The notes: a model not told the origin generated them from the sequence alone. Positions 12,201 through 23,212 are shown, numbered from the stretch's first letter. The stretch is DNA of 64,000 nucleotides from Glandiceps talaboti (GCF_964340395.1 NC_135554.1:2068501-2132500); one strand, 5' to 3'. Translations and numbers: made by a program.

Positions 12201-15200
12201 ATGATCAAATAGAGTCTAAGACCACATCAGCAGACGGTCTATGCTGAAAACTTCACTCATATAAATTCAAACCGTCACATCACCATTTCATTCTCACTAA
12301 AACTTCAACTTTCCTTTTGAGCTTTCCTACAAGATCGAAGGCATTACGTAAATTTACCAAATTCAGTACATGCTCTCAAGGCGTTGCGTGAACATGGTTC
12401 ACACACGTAATATTTAAGGCATCGTTGAACTTGAAGAATAAAAGAATCTCTAGGTGTATACCAAGTTAACAGTTCTCTTCAGCAACATAAAATTTTATCA
12501 AACGTGTCTCTGTCAAGTTGAAAGTTAACGCTGTCATTCATGTCATGGAAGTTGGAACTTAGTTTGTGTAAGTACTGCAGTGCTGTGTCCATAGCACTGT
12601 ATTCTGTACCGACTCATTTTGGAAGTACAAGCTGTGTGTACGTGTATACAATGTGCAGAAGAATGACATGTACAGGGTGCATGCAATTTGTAAACATTTG
12701 TAATGTATTTCGTGTACATCTGTACATGTTGTGTGTATCAAATTTGGAAAAGATGCACCGTACTGGGATTTTGACGCTAATTTTGGCGAGAACACGTTCC
12801 AGGGAACACGTTATAAAAAAAGTGACCGCTGGAATGACTGTGGAATGATACGATCGCAAATAGGGCGGGCGAGGCTCCGATAACTTCTATTGACAGCAGC
12901 AAATTATACAATCGCCACCGTGGTGACAATATTATCATTTTTTTCGCCAATTAGGAATTTTATTCGCATTTTGCAACTGTGGCGAGCGCTAGCGCAAACT
13001 CTGAATTTATGAAATGTAATGTGTTACACAACTTACTACCTAGAAATATTAAATGTAATGTGTTACATAAGTTACTACCTAGCTATATTAAATGTAATGT
13101 GTTACACAAGTTAGAAATATTTAATGTGATGTGTTACACACATTACTACCTTGCTATATGAAATGTAATGTGTTATAAATACTTACTACTTAGCTATATC
13201 AAATGTAATGTTTTACACAAGTTACTAGCTAGCCATATTTGGCACCAACCTAGCCATATTTGGAACTAACATAAATCCTTGTGCACTTTTAATTGGAATA
13301 TGAAATGTTGTTTTTCACAAATATTGCTACACAACAGTCATAGGTATAAAAGATGTCTTACAGTGGCCAGGCAGTATGTATTAATATACAAATACAGAAA
13401 GTACTACTCACTCTGACAGCTGCTAAGGTGAAGAAAAAATTCCAGTGAACTCCATACTCTGATATGTGTTCATGATAGTCAGATGCTTTCACTGATATCA
13501 ATCTACCAAAGCCAAGAATTAACAATGGTGATGTGGACTTGATAGATTTCAATAAATACAACACTGCATTTCTGATACCTCTGTAAAAATAGTCAATGTT
13601 AGATTTCATTATGAATAGAACACTGCATTTCTGATACCTCTGTAAAAATAGTCAATGTTAGATTTCATTATGAATAGAACACTGCATTTCTGATACCTCT
13701 GTAAAAATAGTCAATGTTAGATTTCATTATGAATAGAACACTGCATTAAGTATAAAAAAAAGAGCATATCATAGTTCCAAAACACGATTTTAGCCGAGCG
13801 TTGCCGTCGTCTCACAAATGTACCATCAATTTCTTGACGCCATCTTGGACCCAAGTGACAGTACTACCCTCAGACACAAGTGACAGTACTACCCTCAGAC
13901 ACAAGTGACAGTACTACCCTCAGATACAAGTGACAGTACTACCCTCAGACACAAGTGACAGTACTACCCTCAGACACAAGTGACAGTACTACCCTCAGAT
14001 ACAAGTGACAGTACTACCCTCAGACACAAGTGACAGTACTACCCTCAGACACAAGTGACAGTACTATCCTCAGACACAAGTGACAGTACTACCCTCAGAC
14101 ACAAGTGACAGTACTACCCTCAGACACAAGTGACAGTACTACCCTCAGACACAAGTGACAGTACTACCCTCAGACACAAGTGACAGTACTACCCTCAGAC
14201 ACAAGTGATAGTACTACCCTCAGACACAAGTGATAGTACTACCCTCAGACACAAGTGACAGTACTACCCTCAGACACAAGTGACAGTACAACCCTCAGAC
14301 ACAAGTGACAGTACTACCCTCAGACACAAGTGACAGTACTACCCTCAGATACAAGTGATAGTACTACCGTCAGACACAAGTGACAGTACTACCCTCAGAC
14401 ACAAGTGATAGTACTACCCTCAGACACAAGTGACAGTACTACCCTCAGACACAAGTGACAGTACTACCCTCAGACACAAGTGACAGTACTACCCTCAGAC
14501 ACAAGTGACAGTACTACCCTCAGACACAAGTGACAGTACTACCCTCAGACACAAGTGACAGTACTACCCTCAGACACAAGTGATAGTACTACCCTCAGAC
14601 ACAAGTGATAGTACTACCCTCAGACACAAGTGACAGTACTACCCTCAGACACAAGTGACAGTACAACCCTCAGACACAAGTGACAGTACTACCCTCAGAC
14701 ACAAGTGACAGTACTACCCTCAGACACAAGTGACAGTACTACCCTCAGACACAAGTGACAGTACTACCCTCAGATACAAGTGATAGTACTACCGTCAGAC
14801 ACAAGTGACAGTACTACCCTCAGACACAAGTGATAGTACTACCCTCAGACACAAGTGATAGTACTACCCTCAGACACAAGTGATAGTACTACCCTCAGGC
14901 ACAAGTGACAGTACTACCCTCAGACACAAGTGACAGTACTACCCTCAGACACAAGTGACAGTACTACCCTCAGACACAAGTGACAGTACTACCCTCAGAC
15001 ACAAGTGACAGTACTACCCTCAGACACAAGTGACATTACTACCCTCAGACACAAGTGATAGTACTACCCTCAGATATAAGTGATAGTACTACCCTCAGAC
15101 ACAAGTGACAGTACTACCCTCAGACACAAGTGATAGTACTACCCTCAGACACAAGTGGTAGTACTACCCTCAGACACAAGTGATAGTACTACCCCCAGAT

Positions 15201-18200
15201 ACAAGTGACAGTACTACCCTCAGACACAAGTGACATTACTACCCTCAGACACAAGTGATAGTACTACCCTCAGATACAAGTGATAGTACTACCCTCAGAC
15301 ACAAGTGACAGTACTACCCTAAGACACAAGTGACAGTACTACCCTCAGATACAAGTGATAGTACTACCCTCAGACACAAGTGATAGTACTACCCTCAGAC
15401 ACAACTGATAGTACTACCCTCAGGTACAAGTGACAGTACTACCCTCAGTCACAAGTGGCAGTACTACCCTCAGACACAAGTGGTAGTACTATCCTCAGAC
15501 ACAAGTGATAGTGCTACCCTCAGACACAAGTGACAGTACTAGCCTCAGACACAAGTGACAGTACTACCCTCAGACACAAGTGACAGTACTACCCTCAGAC
15601 ACAAGTGACAGTACTAGCCTCAGACACAAGTGACAGTACTACCCTCAGACACAAGTGACAGTACTACCCTCAGACACAAGTGACAGTACTACCCTCAGAC
15701 ACAAGTGATAGTGCTATCCTCAGACACAAGTGATAGTACTACCCTCAGACACAAGTGACAGTACTAACCTCTGACACAAGTGACAGTACTACCCTCAGAC
15801 ACAAATGGCAGTACTACCCTCAGACACAAGTGATAGTACTATCCTCAGACACAAGTGATAGTATTACCCTCAGACACAAGTGACAGTACTACCCTCAGAC
15901 ACAAGTGACAGTACTACCCTCAGACACAAGTGACAGTACTACCCTAAGACACAAGTGACAGTACTACCCTCAGACACAAGTGATAGTACTACCCTCAGAC
16001 ACAAGTGACAGTACTACCCTCAGACACAAGTGATAGTACTACCCTCAGACACAAGTGACAGTACTACCCTCAGACACAAGTGACAGTACTACCCTCAGAC
16101 ACAAGTGACATTACTACCCTCAGACACAAGTGATAGTACTACCCTCAGATATAAGTGATAGTGCTACCCTCAGACACAAGTGACAGTACTAGCCTCAGAC
16201 ACAAGTGACAGTACTACCCTCAGACACAAGTGACAGTACTACCCTCAGACACAAGTGACAGTACTAGCCTCAGACACAAGTGACAGTACTACCCTCAGAC
16301 ACAAGTGACAGTACTACCCTCAGACACAAGTGACAGTACTACCCTCAGACACAAGTGATAGTGCTATCCTCAGACACAAGTGATAGTACTACCCTCAGAC
16401 ACAAGTGACAGTACTAACCTCTGACACAAGTGACAGTACTACCCTCAGACACAAATGGCAGTACTACCCTCAGACACAAGTGATAGTACTATCCTCAGAC
16501 ACAAGTGATAGTACTACCCTCAGACACAAGTGACAGTACTACCCTCAGACACAAGTGACAGTACTACCCTCAGACACAAGTGACAGTACTACCCTCAGAC
16601 ACAAGTGACAGTACTACCCTCAGACACAAGTGATAGTACTACCCTCAGACACAAGTGACAGTACTACCCTCAGACACAAGTGATAGTACTACCCTCAGAC
16701 ACAAGTGACAGTACTACCCTCAGACACAAGTGACAGTACTACCCTCAGACACAAGTGACAGTACTACCCTCAGACACAAGTGACAGTACTACCCTAAGAC
16801 ACAAGTGACAGTACTACCCTCAGACACAAGTGACAGTACTACCCTCAGACACAAGTGACAGTACAACCCTCAGACACAAGTGATAGTACTACCCTCAGAC
16901 ACAAGTGACAGTACTACCCTCAGACACAAGTGACAGTACTACCCTCAGACACAAGTGACAGTACTACCCTCAGACATAATGGCCTTTTACTTGCCCCGGG
17001 CAAGTGATTTCAAAGCTTGGGCAAGTTGTTTTGAAAAGTACTTGTCCCAAGGGGCAAGGAGAATTTCTTATGATTATTGATCAGGGTTGTGTTTTTGCCT
17101 GTGTTCATGCTGTACTTATCAGACACTGCACATGTCTGATAGGACTTTGGATACATTGTATAACCAAGGTGCCAACAAGTCTGGAAAATTATAACATTGT
17201 AGCAATATTGAGAAGATGTCTTTCTTGACTGATCACTTTTCTAAACAATCTGGACAAGCTGTCCTTGACATATTTTGTTTACACTATCAAAAAAACATAC
17301 CAGGAATGACCAGTGACTCATTGAATATTGTTCAACAATAGTAAATTACAGCATGATTTTTCAGGTTTTGCGTGTTTGAATCAACTGCAAATTTTACAAC
17401 AGTCATTTTATTTGAAAATACTACTAGGAAAATATAAACAAATCATACTGGGAGAAAAATAGTTGGTGTGGATGAGGAAGGAAAGAAAATATATTGACAT
17501 GGTGGAAATACTTAGAAAGATTTTATATCAGTGTTGAAATAAATGTTAATTTTAATATTGATAGCTTATGAAAGTGCTGAAAAAATTATTTTAACAACTA
17601 CTTTTTACAAGTGAACAAAAAATTGTATGTTATGCTATAGTATGAATATTAATTAGGCCATGAAAATTAATATTATTTAGGACACCTGTTTATTGTGGAG
17701 AGAACTTTTCAGTACCCACAGAAACTTTCAAAGTGACATTTTTTGATAATAAACAAAAGAAAGCCCAATCAATCACAACAGTGCATTTGTAAGCCACACA
17801 AAAATACCCCACTATTTGGAATGGGCAAGCACTTTTTGATTTTGGCAAGTACTTTTTTTTTCTACTTGCCCAGTGGACAAGCGAAATTTTTTCATTATTT
17901 CGACCCCTGCTGAGTATTGCTGTAAAATAATGTCACCACAAGCAAACGTCATGGTAAAGGTCTGATAAGAAACATATTTGACGTGAATTCCAAGTTAGCA
18001 ACAAGTAAAGGCTCTAAGTTGTATTCTTTCTTTTCTTGTCAGCACTGCTTGCATTCTAACAAACAAAACATTGTTACCTTTGTTCAAAACGAGAAATAAA
18101 ACACAAGAAACAAGGGGACTTTTTGCTTCACGACAAATTCAAATCTAGTGATATAAACCAGACCAAACAACAATAATTTTGGATCTGATTGCAGTATTTT

Positions 18201-20451
18201 TCCCATCCTGGAATACTCGCCAACTTTCTATATGTAGCGCACTTTAACTTGTATGGCATAGTCCAACTTTGACCTCCTTCATCCATGATTTCATGAACTT
18301 GTTCCAGTCGACAAAAACTAGTGCTCACTTATTGCTTTAGCCTATATTTGAAAAAACATATTTCCTGTAATGTTTTAGTAGTCTTAAAATCTCCTATGCA
18401 TTGATATATTGACTTGTAACTTTATCATAACCTTTGTTTGACTACAAAATCCCATCTATGTGAGTAATACACAATAAATCATGCACTGACGTATGCGAAC
18501 ACAGTAGTGCATTTACAATACACTGTAACATTTATTTTACATCTCATAACATTGTGATTGTTTTGTACCAATCTGATTAAAATCTGGTGTAGAATTACGG
18601 CTCAAATGCTTTATTGACCTCGATTTCCGTTGCACATTGTTTTTTTTTTTTGTTTTTTTATCCTGTATTGAGTGAGTGTCTGTAAGGGAATATGATGGTC
18701 ACAACAAAAAATAAGAAACAAACGACAAAGTACGAGCATGTACGAGGAAATACATGTAGATATAAATAAACCAATCAAGCTGTAATCTAACATCATCTGA
18801 CATTCTTACTTTTAAAGTTACCTATTGACCTTCATTAATAATTAATAATAAAGTTAGTATACAATAGGTATATAACAAATCATCATTAGTAGCACTGTTC
18901 AAACTACAGCAAAACTGAGAGACTGGTTGTGATAAGCACCCTTTCAATTTTTATAGGGAGAATTAAAAAGAACTTGTGATAACAAAAATTTACAGTTTTA
19001 ATACATACCTGATTTCTTTGTAGTTTCCACGAGCTTCAGGTGACACAACAGCATTACTAATGACAAACCCACCCACTCCAATGTCCATAAATCCAGTACC
19101 ATATGTTTCTGTTTTGGCAAATTTTCTAGGATAGATGACAAAGTCAACTGCCAGGATAACTATAGCAGTTACAATGAGTGCATATGCTCTAAAATAAGAA
19201 ACAAATGGTCTCTTTCCTTTCACTCTATGATTCAAACACTCTGACAAAGTGTAAGTCAACTCTTTACTCCTTCTACTGCCTCCAGAATCACCAGTTACAA
19301 GAAGTCCAATGACAATACTGAGTACAATTGTCAGAATCACTTGTACATGTTCACTCCATACTGTACAACACATTATGAATGGTGCTATCAGAGTTACAAA
19401 GTCAATAATGTAGTTCGTCCTGAAAGACAAAATTAAAGACAAAATTAGGGAAAACATGATTAAAAATAAGTGTATTTGTCTATTGTTATGGGCGTGGTCC
19501 TGTTGCTATGGGTATATGCATACATTTTTTGGAATTTTTATTAACTTGCCTATCCATCCCACTTTTCATCTTTGCAATATAAACCATCATTTAGCTGTTG
19601 CTATGGGCGTGGTCCTGTTGTTAGGCATAATGGCATATATTTTTTGAAGCTTTATTCACTAACCTACCCATCCCTGTTTTATCTTTGTATTGTAATATGC
19701 ATCATCATTTCAATGTTGCTCAGGGCATGGTCATAGTTGCTAGGGCCAATTGTGTCAAAATGTTTTCAATAATAACTGCAGCATAATACCTCCAGAAAAA
19801 TCCCCACCAAGTTTCATCACTCAGTTTCAAAATATGGTGTGGTTATTTTTAAAACCAAATTTGAGATTTTGTTTACCTAATTTGCATATTGCTGATGGGA
19901 TCATCACATTGTGAATACAATTTCATCTACACATCCCTAGACATATCCCCCCCCCCATTAAATTTCAGCCCAGTCTACTCAGTAGTTTTGGAATTATAGA
20001 TTTTTGACCAAAAAGACACATTTTTAGTTCTAATTTGCATATCACTGATGGTATCATCATGTCATAAAGAATTCTTAATCTAAACAGCACTGAGAACATT
20101 CCCATCAAATTTCAACCTAATCAGCTCAATAATTGTGGAATTATAGATTTTTTACCAAAAAGCCACATTTTTAGCCCAAATTTGCATATCACTGATGGGA
20201 TCATCATGTCATAAACACTTCTTAATATACAAACCACTAAGAATGTTCCCACCAAATTTCAGACCGATCTGCCCAGTGGTTTTGGAGTTTAAGTTTTTGG
20301 ACCAAAAATCACATTTTTTTTACCCAAATCACAAATCGGTGGTAAGATAATTTTGATAATTTTGATTTGAACAATTTTCCAACTAGACATCCAAGGTAAC
20401 ATACTCACCAAATATCATGGCAATCAGTCTGTGGTTTTTTAGTTTAAGTTG

Positions 20452-20526
<75 letters not shown>

Positions 20527-20534
20527 GCACGCAT

Positions 20535-20592
<58 letters not shown>

Positions 20593-22154
20593 CGTCATGC
20601 CTATAGCACAGTACTGAACCTGAATGAAGTGTTTGTCCTTATACATATATATAAAACATTGGTTTGGATTTCAATCAAAAAGATATCCCAAATTTCACAG
20701 CATAATATGGACATGTACAATAGAATTATACACCACGTGTATATGAGTCTTTGTGATGTGTAGACAAGTCTGTGATGTGTAGACAAGTCTGTGATGTGTA
20801 GACAAGTCTTTGTGATGTGTAGACAAGTCTGTGATGTGTAGACAAGTCTTTGTGATGTGTAGACAAGTCTGTGATGTGTAGACAAGTCTTTGTGATGTGT
20901 AGACAAGTCTGTGATGTGTAGACAAGTCTGTGATGTGTAGACAAGTCGTTGTGATGTGTAGACAAGTCTGTGATATTATGTAGACAAGTCGTTGTGATGT
21001 GTATATGAGTCTTTGTGATGTCTAGACAAGTCGTTGTGATGTGTAGACAAGTCGTTGTGATGTGTAGACAAGTCTGTGATATTATGTAGACAAGTCGTTG
21101 TGATGTGTAGACAAGTCGTTGTGATGTGTAGACAAGTCTTTGTGATGTGTAGACAAGTCTGTGATGTGTAGACAAGTAGTTGTGATGTGTAGATAAGTCT
21201 GTGATGTGTATATGAGTCTTTGTGATGTGTAGACGAGTCTTTGTGATGTGTAGACAAGTCTTTGTGATGTGTAGACAAGTCTGTGATGTGTAGACAAGTA
21301 GTTGTGATGTGTAGATAAGTCTGTGATGTGTAGACAAATCGTTGTGATGTGTAGACAAGTCTGTGATGTGTAGACAAGTAGTTGTGATGTGTAGATAAGT
21401 CTGTGATGTGTATATGAGTCTTTGTGATGTGTAGACAAGTCGTTGTGATGTGCATATGAGTCTTTGTGATATTGTGTAGACAAGTCTTTGTGATGTGTAG
21501 TAGACAAGTCTGTGATGTGCATATGAGTCTTTGTGATGTGTAGACAAGTCGTTGAGATGTGTAGACAAGTCTGTGATGTGCATATGAGTCTTTGTGATGT
21601 GTAGATGAGTCTTTGTGACTTGAGATTACTTAAACATTGTTGGTAGAATTCTAAATTTTGTCCATGTTAGTTTAGTATAGGAATGCCCCTACAGAAAATA
21701 AAGTCATTTCTGTAAACTTCACACAATTTCACATCACATACATTCTGTGATTGCCAAGAAACATAACATTGAAACTGGTTTTACACCTATTGTCCTAGTT
21801 GTGACTCCCAAGTATAACGTATTACTTTGAGGCAGCAGTTTTTTCGAAAGTTTATGAAAATACCTTTATTTCCTGGAGTGGCATCCCTCTTTAACGTTAA
21901 ACATATATGAAATATAAACATATTGGTGAATACTATGATATTACATTGTTCCTTTTAATAGCTCCCTTAAAACTGTTCCTAACTTACCACAGGCTAGGGT
22001 AGAGTGCACTTCTGAACAACCACAGTATTAAAACATTACGTAACAGTACAGAAACAAGCGGTACAGTGACGAGTACACCGATCTCAAAAGGTGTCGTCCC
22101 ATTTAAATTACTGTAGAAGGACTCCTGTATTACTCGATATGCGCGTTCATCCAT
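6088..22154 (-). CDS. PIGW: PIGW/GWT1-like GPI inositol acyltransferase, five exons, C-terminus missing
   Basis: In known family members this multi-pass ER protein transfers a fatty acyl chain to the inositol of GlcN-PI, an early step of GPI-anchor synthesis. Joining 22154-21988, 19419-19009, 13580-13412, 10349-10099 and 6229-6088 gives 1140 nt, 380 residues, with compatible phases (2, 2, 0, 2, 0) and GT/AG at every junction. Family signatures in order are NGTT (residues 18-21), [20 protein letters not shown] (146-165), DIGVGGFV (168-175), [11 protein letters not shown] (234-244), [19 protein letters not shown] (297-315) and VSRRMANL (367-374), between hydrophobic segments. Human PIGW is about 504 residues, so roughly 120 C-terminal residues are missing and probably lie left of the window. 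As I recall it, vertebrate PIGW has one coding exon; here it has at least five, with a large minisatellite in most introns. The start is the ATG at 22154, which gives the expected N-terminus. Confidence 0.9.
6287..6740 (+). repeat. 56-bp tandem repeat built from the 5' part of a SINE
   Basis: Eight copies of a unit containing CATCTAAATCTCTAAGTAGG and CACTGTAGTCCAGGTTCAAA. The end of the unit (GGTTCAAACCC) resembles a pol III B box, and TCTAAGTAGGTG about 35 bp earlier resembles an A box. The last copy runs straight into the body of a SINE-like repeat, so the array looks like an expansion of the SINE head. It lies in PIGW intron 4. Confidence 0.85.
6741..6900 (+). mobile_element. SINE-like repeat body
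   Basis: This segment aligns by eye with 39120-39290: both have a B-box-like TTCAAACC, then TAAAAATTAA, CTGTAT, then GTTTGACCC/GTTTAACCC, ACTGARCAATGC, GGTTTTYCC and finally ACACTTGRGTGTT. It is non-coding. Intron 4 of PIGW from 6901 to 7029 shows nothing else. Confidence 0.6.
7030..9672. repeat. 46-bp minisatellite array
   Basis: About 57 copies of a unit containing ATGATATCAGTACTTGAATG and TAATTGAGTGTGCTTAATAA, ending ATTACT. Copies fall into types by the middle block (ACTTGAAT, ATACAAAT, ATATGAAT), which alternate irregularly. Each unit contains GATATC. It occupies most of PIGW intron 4. Confidence 0.95.
9716..9865. repeat. Three copies of a 46-53-bp tandem repeat
   Basis: Units contain ATACTGTGGTCATTCCATGT and AATGACAATATACATCTA. 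The spacing is 46 then 53 bp because of an inserted CATTGTAT. The remaining sequence up to exon 4 shows nothing recognisable. Confidence 0.8.
10099..10349 (-). CDS. PIGW: PIGW exon 4
   Basis: Acceptor CTTCCAG ends at 10350. It encodes residues 250-332 plus two bases of R333, including the most conserved block, [19 protein letters not shown]. The donor is CAG/GTTTTT, poor beyond the GT, but the phase joins perfectly to exon 5 and gives the expected KNR/S junction. Confidence 0.88.
10440..11757. repeat. 39-bp minisatellite array (open in one frame)
   Basis: About 33 almost identical copies of a unit containing TGTTATAAAACTTACTACCT and AGTGATATTAAATGTAACG. Because 39 is divisible by three, a chance 425-codon frame of [13 protein letters not shown] repeats runs through it on the plus strand. 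It lies in an intron of minus-strand PIGW and is not a gene. Confidence 0.95.
11768..13003. mobile_element. hAT-like non-autonomous element splitting the 39-bp array
   Basis: The left end starts CAGAGTTAGCGCTAG and the reverse complement of the right end starts CAGAGTTTGCGCTAG; hAT elements typically begin with CAG. The sequence on both sides belongs to the same 39-bp repeat family. The flanking 8-mers (AGCTTTAT and GAATTTAT-like) are only partly alike, so the duplication is degraded or my boundary is off by a base. No transposase frame is visible. Confidence 0.6.
13004..13245. repeat. Degenerate copies of the 39-bp repeat
   Basis: Five or six diverged units with AAATGTAATGTGTTACACA and TTACTACCTAG, clearly the same family as 10440-11757 but far less uniform. 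The hAT-like element separates the uniform and diverged parts. Confidence 0.85.
13412..13580 (-). CDS. PIGW: PIGW exon 3
   Basis: Acceptor TTTTTACAG ends at 13581 and donor GTGAGT begins at 13411. It encodes the end of R193 through R249, with [11 protein letters not shown]. It ends on a codon boundary and joins exon 4 as AAVR/VMST. Confidence 0.88.
13559..13747. repeat. PIGW: 59-bp tandem repeat duplicating the start of PIGW exon 3
   Basis: Roughly three units at 59-bp spacing (starts about 13559, 13618 and 13677, with a partial fourth at 13736). Each full unit holds the first coding bases of exon 3, its AG acceptor and its pyrimidine tract, so two extra acceptor copies lie upstream in intron 2. 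Only the copy at 13580 continues into a full exon. Confidence 0.85.
13850..16975. repeat. 25-bp minisatellite array with internal segmental duplications
   Basis: About 125 copies of a unit containing ACAAGTGACAGTACTACCCT followed by CAGAC. Marker variants show block duplications: the run of variants at 15511-15900 recurs 650 bp later (26 units), and a GTACAACCC to ACCGTCAG block near 14286 recurs 375 bp later (15 units). It lies in PIGW intron 2. Confidence 0.95.
16976..17909. mobile_element. hAT-like non-autonomous element, left end abutting the 25-bp array
   Basis: Read on the minus strand the right end begins CAGGGGTCGAAATAATG, like many hAT termini. CTTGCCC/GGGCAAG motifs are clustered at both ends (about 16990-17055 and 17820-17885). 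The left terminus is not recognisable, so it may be truncated where it meets the array. No coding frame was seen. Confidence 0.45.
17910..19008. other. PIGW intron 2 sequence without recognisable exons
   Basis: AT-rich unique-looking DNA. At 18569-18594 it contains CCAATCTGATTAAAATC, which also begins the long inverted-repeat arms at 52691 and 52915, so a fragment of the same dispersed repeat is present. Nothing else is supported. Confidence 0.4.
19009..19419 (-). CDS. PIGW: PIGW exon 2
   Basis: Acceptor TTTCAG ends at 19420 and donor GTATGT begins at 19008. It encodes residues 56-192 plus two bases, with hydrophobic segments around 60-98, a charged loop (GSRRSKELT) and the signature [20 protein letters not shown]. 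It completes W56 with exon 1. Confidence 0.92.
19450..20625 (-). mobile_element. Dispersed repeat family R3, minus-strand copy
   Basis: Compared with 33700-34975 and 56100-56870 this is the same repeat inverted. It has a head with GGTTCAGTA, a (TG)n tract, AACTTAAA, then several diverged 120-140-bp units (ACTACTGGGCAGATT-like, with CAAATTTGCATATC and TGATGGGATCATCA read on the plus strand), then units with GGGCGTGGTC. It is non-coding and lies in PIGW intron 1. The superfamily is not recognised. Confidence 0.65.
20455..20590. repeat. (CA)n microsatellite
   Basis: An almost pure CA run of about 136 bp with a short CGCA/TGCA interruption near 20521-20536. It is the internal microsatellite of the R3 copy. 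The THTHTH/VCVCVC frames over it are artefacts. Confidence 0.95.
20745..21618. repeat. 19/21-bp minisatellite array
   Basis: About 43 units of GTGATGTGTAGACAAGTC followed by T, TT or GT, so unit length alternates between about 19 and 21 bp. Variants include TATATGAGTC and CATATGAGTC. Long minus-strand frames here ([18 protein letters not shown]) are repeat artefacts. PIGW intron 1; 21619-21987 shows nothing further. Confidence 0.92.
21988..22154 (-). CDS. PIGW: PIGW exon 1 (start codon)
   Basis: ATG at 22154-22152 opens [20 protein letters not shown], aligning with the N-terminus of other PIG-W proteins, which also have an F-x-S-NLNGTT motif. It runs to W56 with donor GTAAGT at 21987. A longer upstream reading frame lies in a different frame and is not used. 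Confidence 0.88.
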
Positions 22155-22699
22155 TGTCACGACTTTACACTTAAAGGTTGCAGTGCCTTGAACTTGTACA
22201 CTTTCGTTGTTCGTACACGACCAACCGTTACCAGGTAACGATAAAAGTTAACTTTGTTTCCATCAGATTTCACAGCAACAAAGCTGAAAGAAACAGGGTC
22301 ACCCAGACGACACAGTAAATTATTCCTAACGTCGGCGTTAGAAAGTATATATGAGGATAGTTTCAAATCATCATATTACGTTAAATTACGTTACATTATC
22401 TTGCAACATATAATGAAGAGATGCACTACATGTACAGGCCCTCACGGGAACACTACATGGCTACCATTTTGTATAGAAATATTTTATCACTGCGCAGGGT
22501 CATATGTGGTTATGCGCATGTTGTTGACTTCCGGTGGCCTTCCACGGCAAATCCATGTTGCCTCGGTCCTCATAATTCATTCTATTTCAGGCGATACACA
22601 TATACATAGGCTGCGTCCAGAACACCAAGTTGCGTATTGTCCAAGAGTATTGAAACGACAAAAGCATGGTAAGAGCCATAAACCGCAAGCATGGAGGTA
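22155..22699. other. Upstream region of PIGW
   Basis: Presumed 5' UTR and promoter of minus-strand PIGW. I see no TATA box or other element I can defend. CTTCCGGTGG at about 22528 could be an ETS-type site, which is inference. Short frames on both strands match nothing I recognise. Confidence 0.35.
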
Positions 22700-22930
22700 T
22701 AATATCATAACTAGGCAAAGCCCATAAGCTCGCGCAGGGTAGATTCATTTGTGACCGGATGTCTGGGCCAGGGTTGATATACACTTGATTTGGGTCATGT
22801 TCCAGGGGTATTGACAATCAAAATTTATTTTATTGAATGACATCTAATTCTCTGACATGGACGAGAAGTAAAGAAAGTCAACACTCTATGCGGTTGTTGG
22901 TTTCAAAAACCATCATAGCCATTAGATTAG
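22700..22930 (+). repeat. Dispersed repeat R1, copy A
   Basis: It matches 36433-36661 nearly throughout (CATAACTAGGCAAAGCCCAT, GGTAGATTCATTTGTGACCGG, TTCCAGGGGTATTGAC, GACATGGACGAGAAGTAAAG). It ends about 18 bp before the candidate MULE target duplication. It is non-coding and its class is unknown. Confidence 0.75.
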
Positions 22931-22956
22931 GCCAAAAAATATGATATATATTATAT

Positions 22957-23212
22957 CGGAGTGTCTAGTACCACCCCGGTGTCAGTAGCCCGCCCTCACT
23001 GGAACGGCTACTGCCACCGCGGTGGCAGTAGCCGTTCCAGTGAGGAACGGCTAGTGCCACCACCCGAGATATTTCTCGTCCCTGGACATTTACCAACAAA
23101 TAAATCACACGGAACTCCACAAATGCTTCCATTCTACCTTAAAACACCAAATAGCAACGTATTATTTCATTTCTCGTACTGAGCACAAACCGTCAAAAAA
23201 GCCTCCATAGCG
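22957..23212 (+). repeat. MULE left terminal inverted repeat
   Basis: It pairs with 31295-31550. It contains GTCTAGTACCACCCCGGTG near its outer end, a perfect 52-bp palindrome at 22994-23045, a second TAGTGCCACCACCC motif, and ends inward at GCCTCCATAGCG. After that point the two copies diverge completely. Confidence 0.85.
22994..23045. repeat. Perfect 52-bp palindrome in the left MULE terminus
   Basis: Two 26-nt arms starting CCTCACTGGAACGGC meet at a central CCG/CGG without a loop. It is repeated identically at 31462-31513. It could be a transposase-binding or replication-related structure, but that is inference. Confidence 0.9.

Noticed and set aside
13850-16975. CRISPR-like regular repeats
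   Set aside because: Units are directly contiguous with no unique spacers and the DNA is eukaryotic; it is a minisatellite.
20726-21583. 285-codon minus-strand frame of [13 protein letters not shown] repeats
   Set aside because: Pure translation of the 19/21-bp minisatellite; frames interchange as unit length changes.
22254-22727. 157-codon plus-strand frame upstream of PIGW
   Set aside because: No known similarity, and its last part runs into repeat R1, which is non-coding elsewhere.
22961-23182. Reading frame repeated at 31594-31277 (SVARPHWNGYCHRGG)
   Set aside because: It is the translation of the MULE terminal inverted repeat and its palindrome; duplicated because the termini are copies, not because of a gene family.
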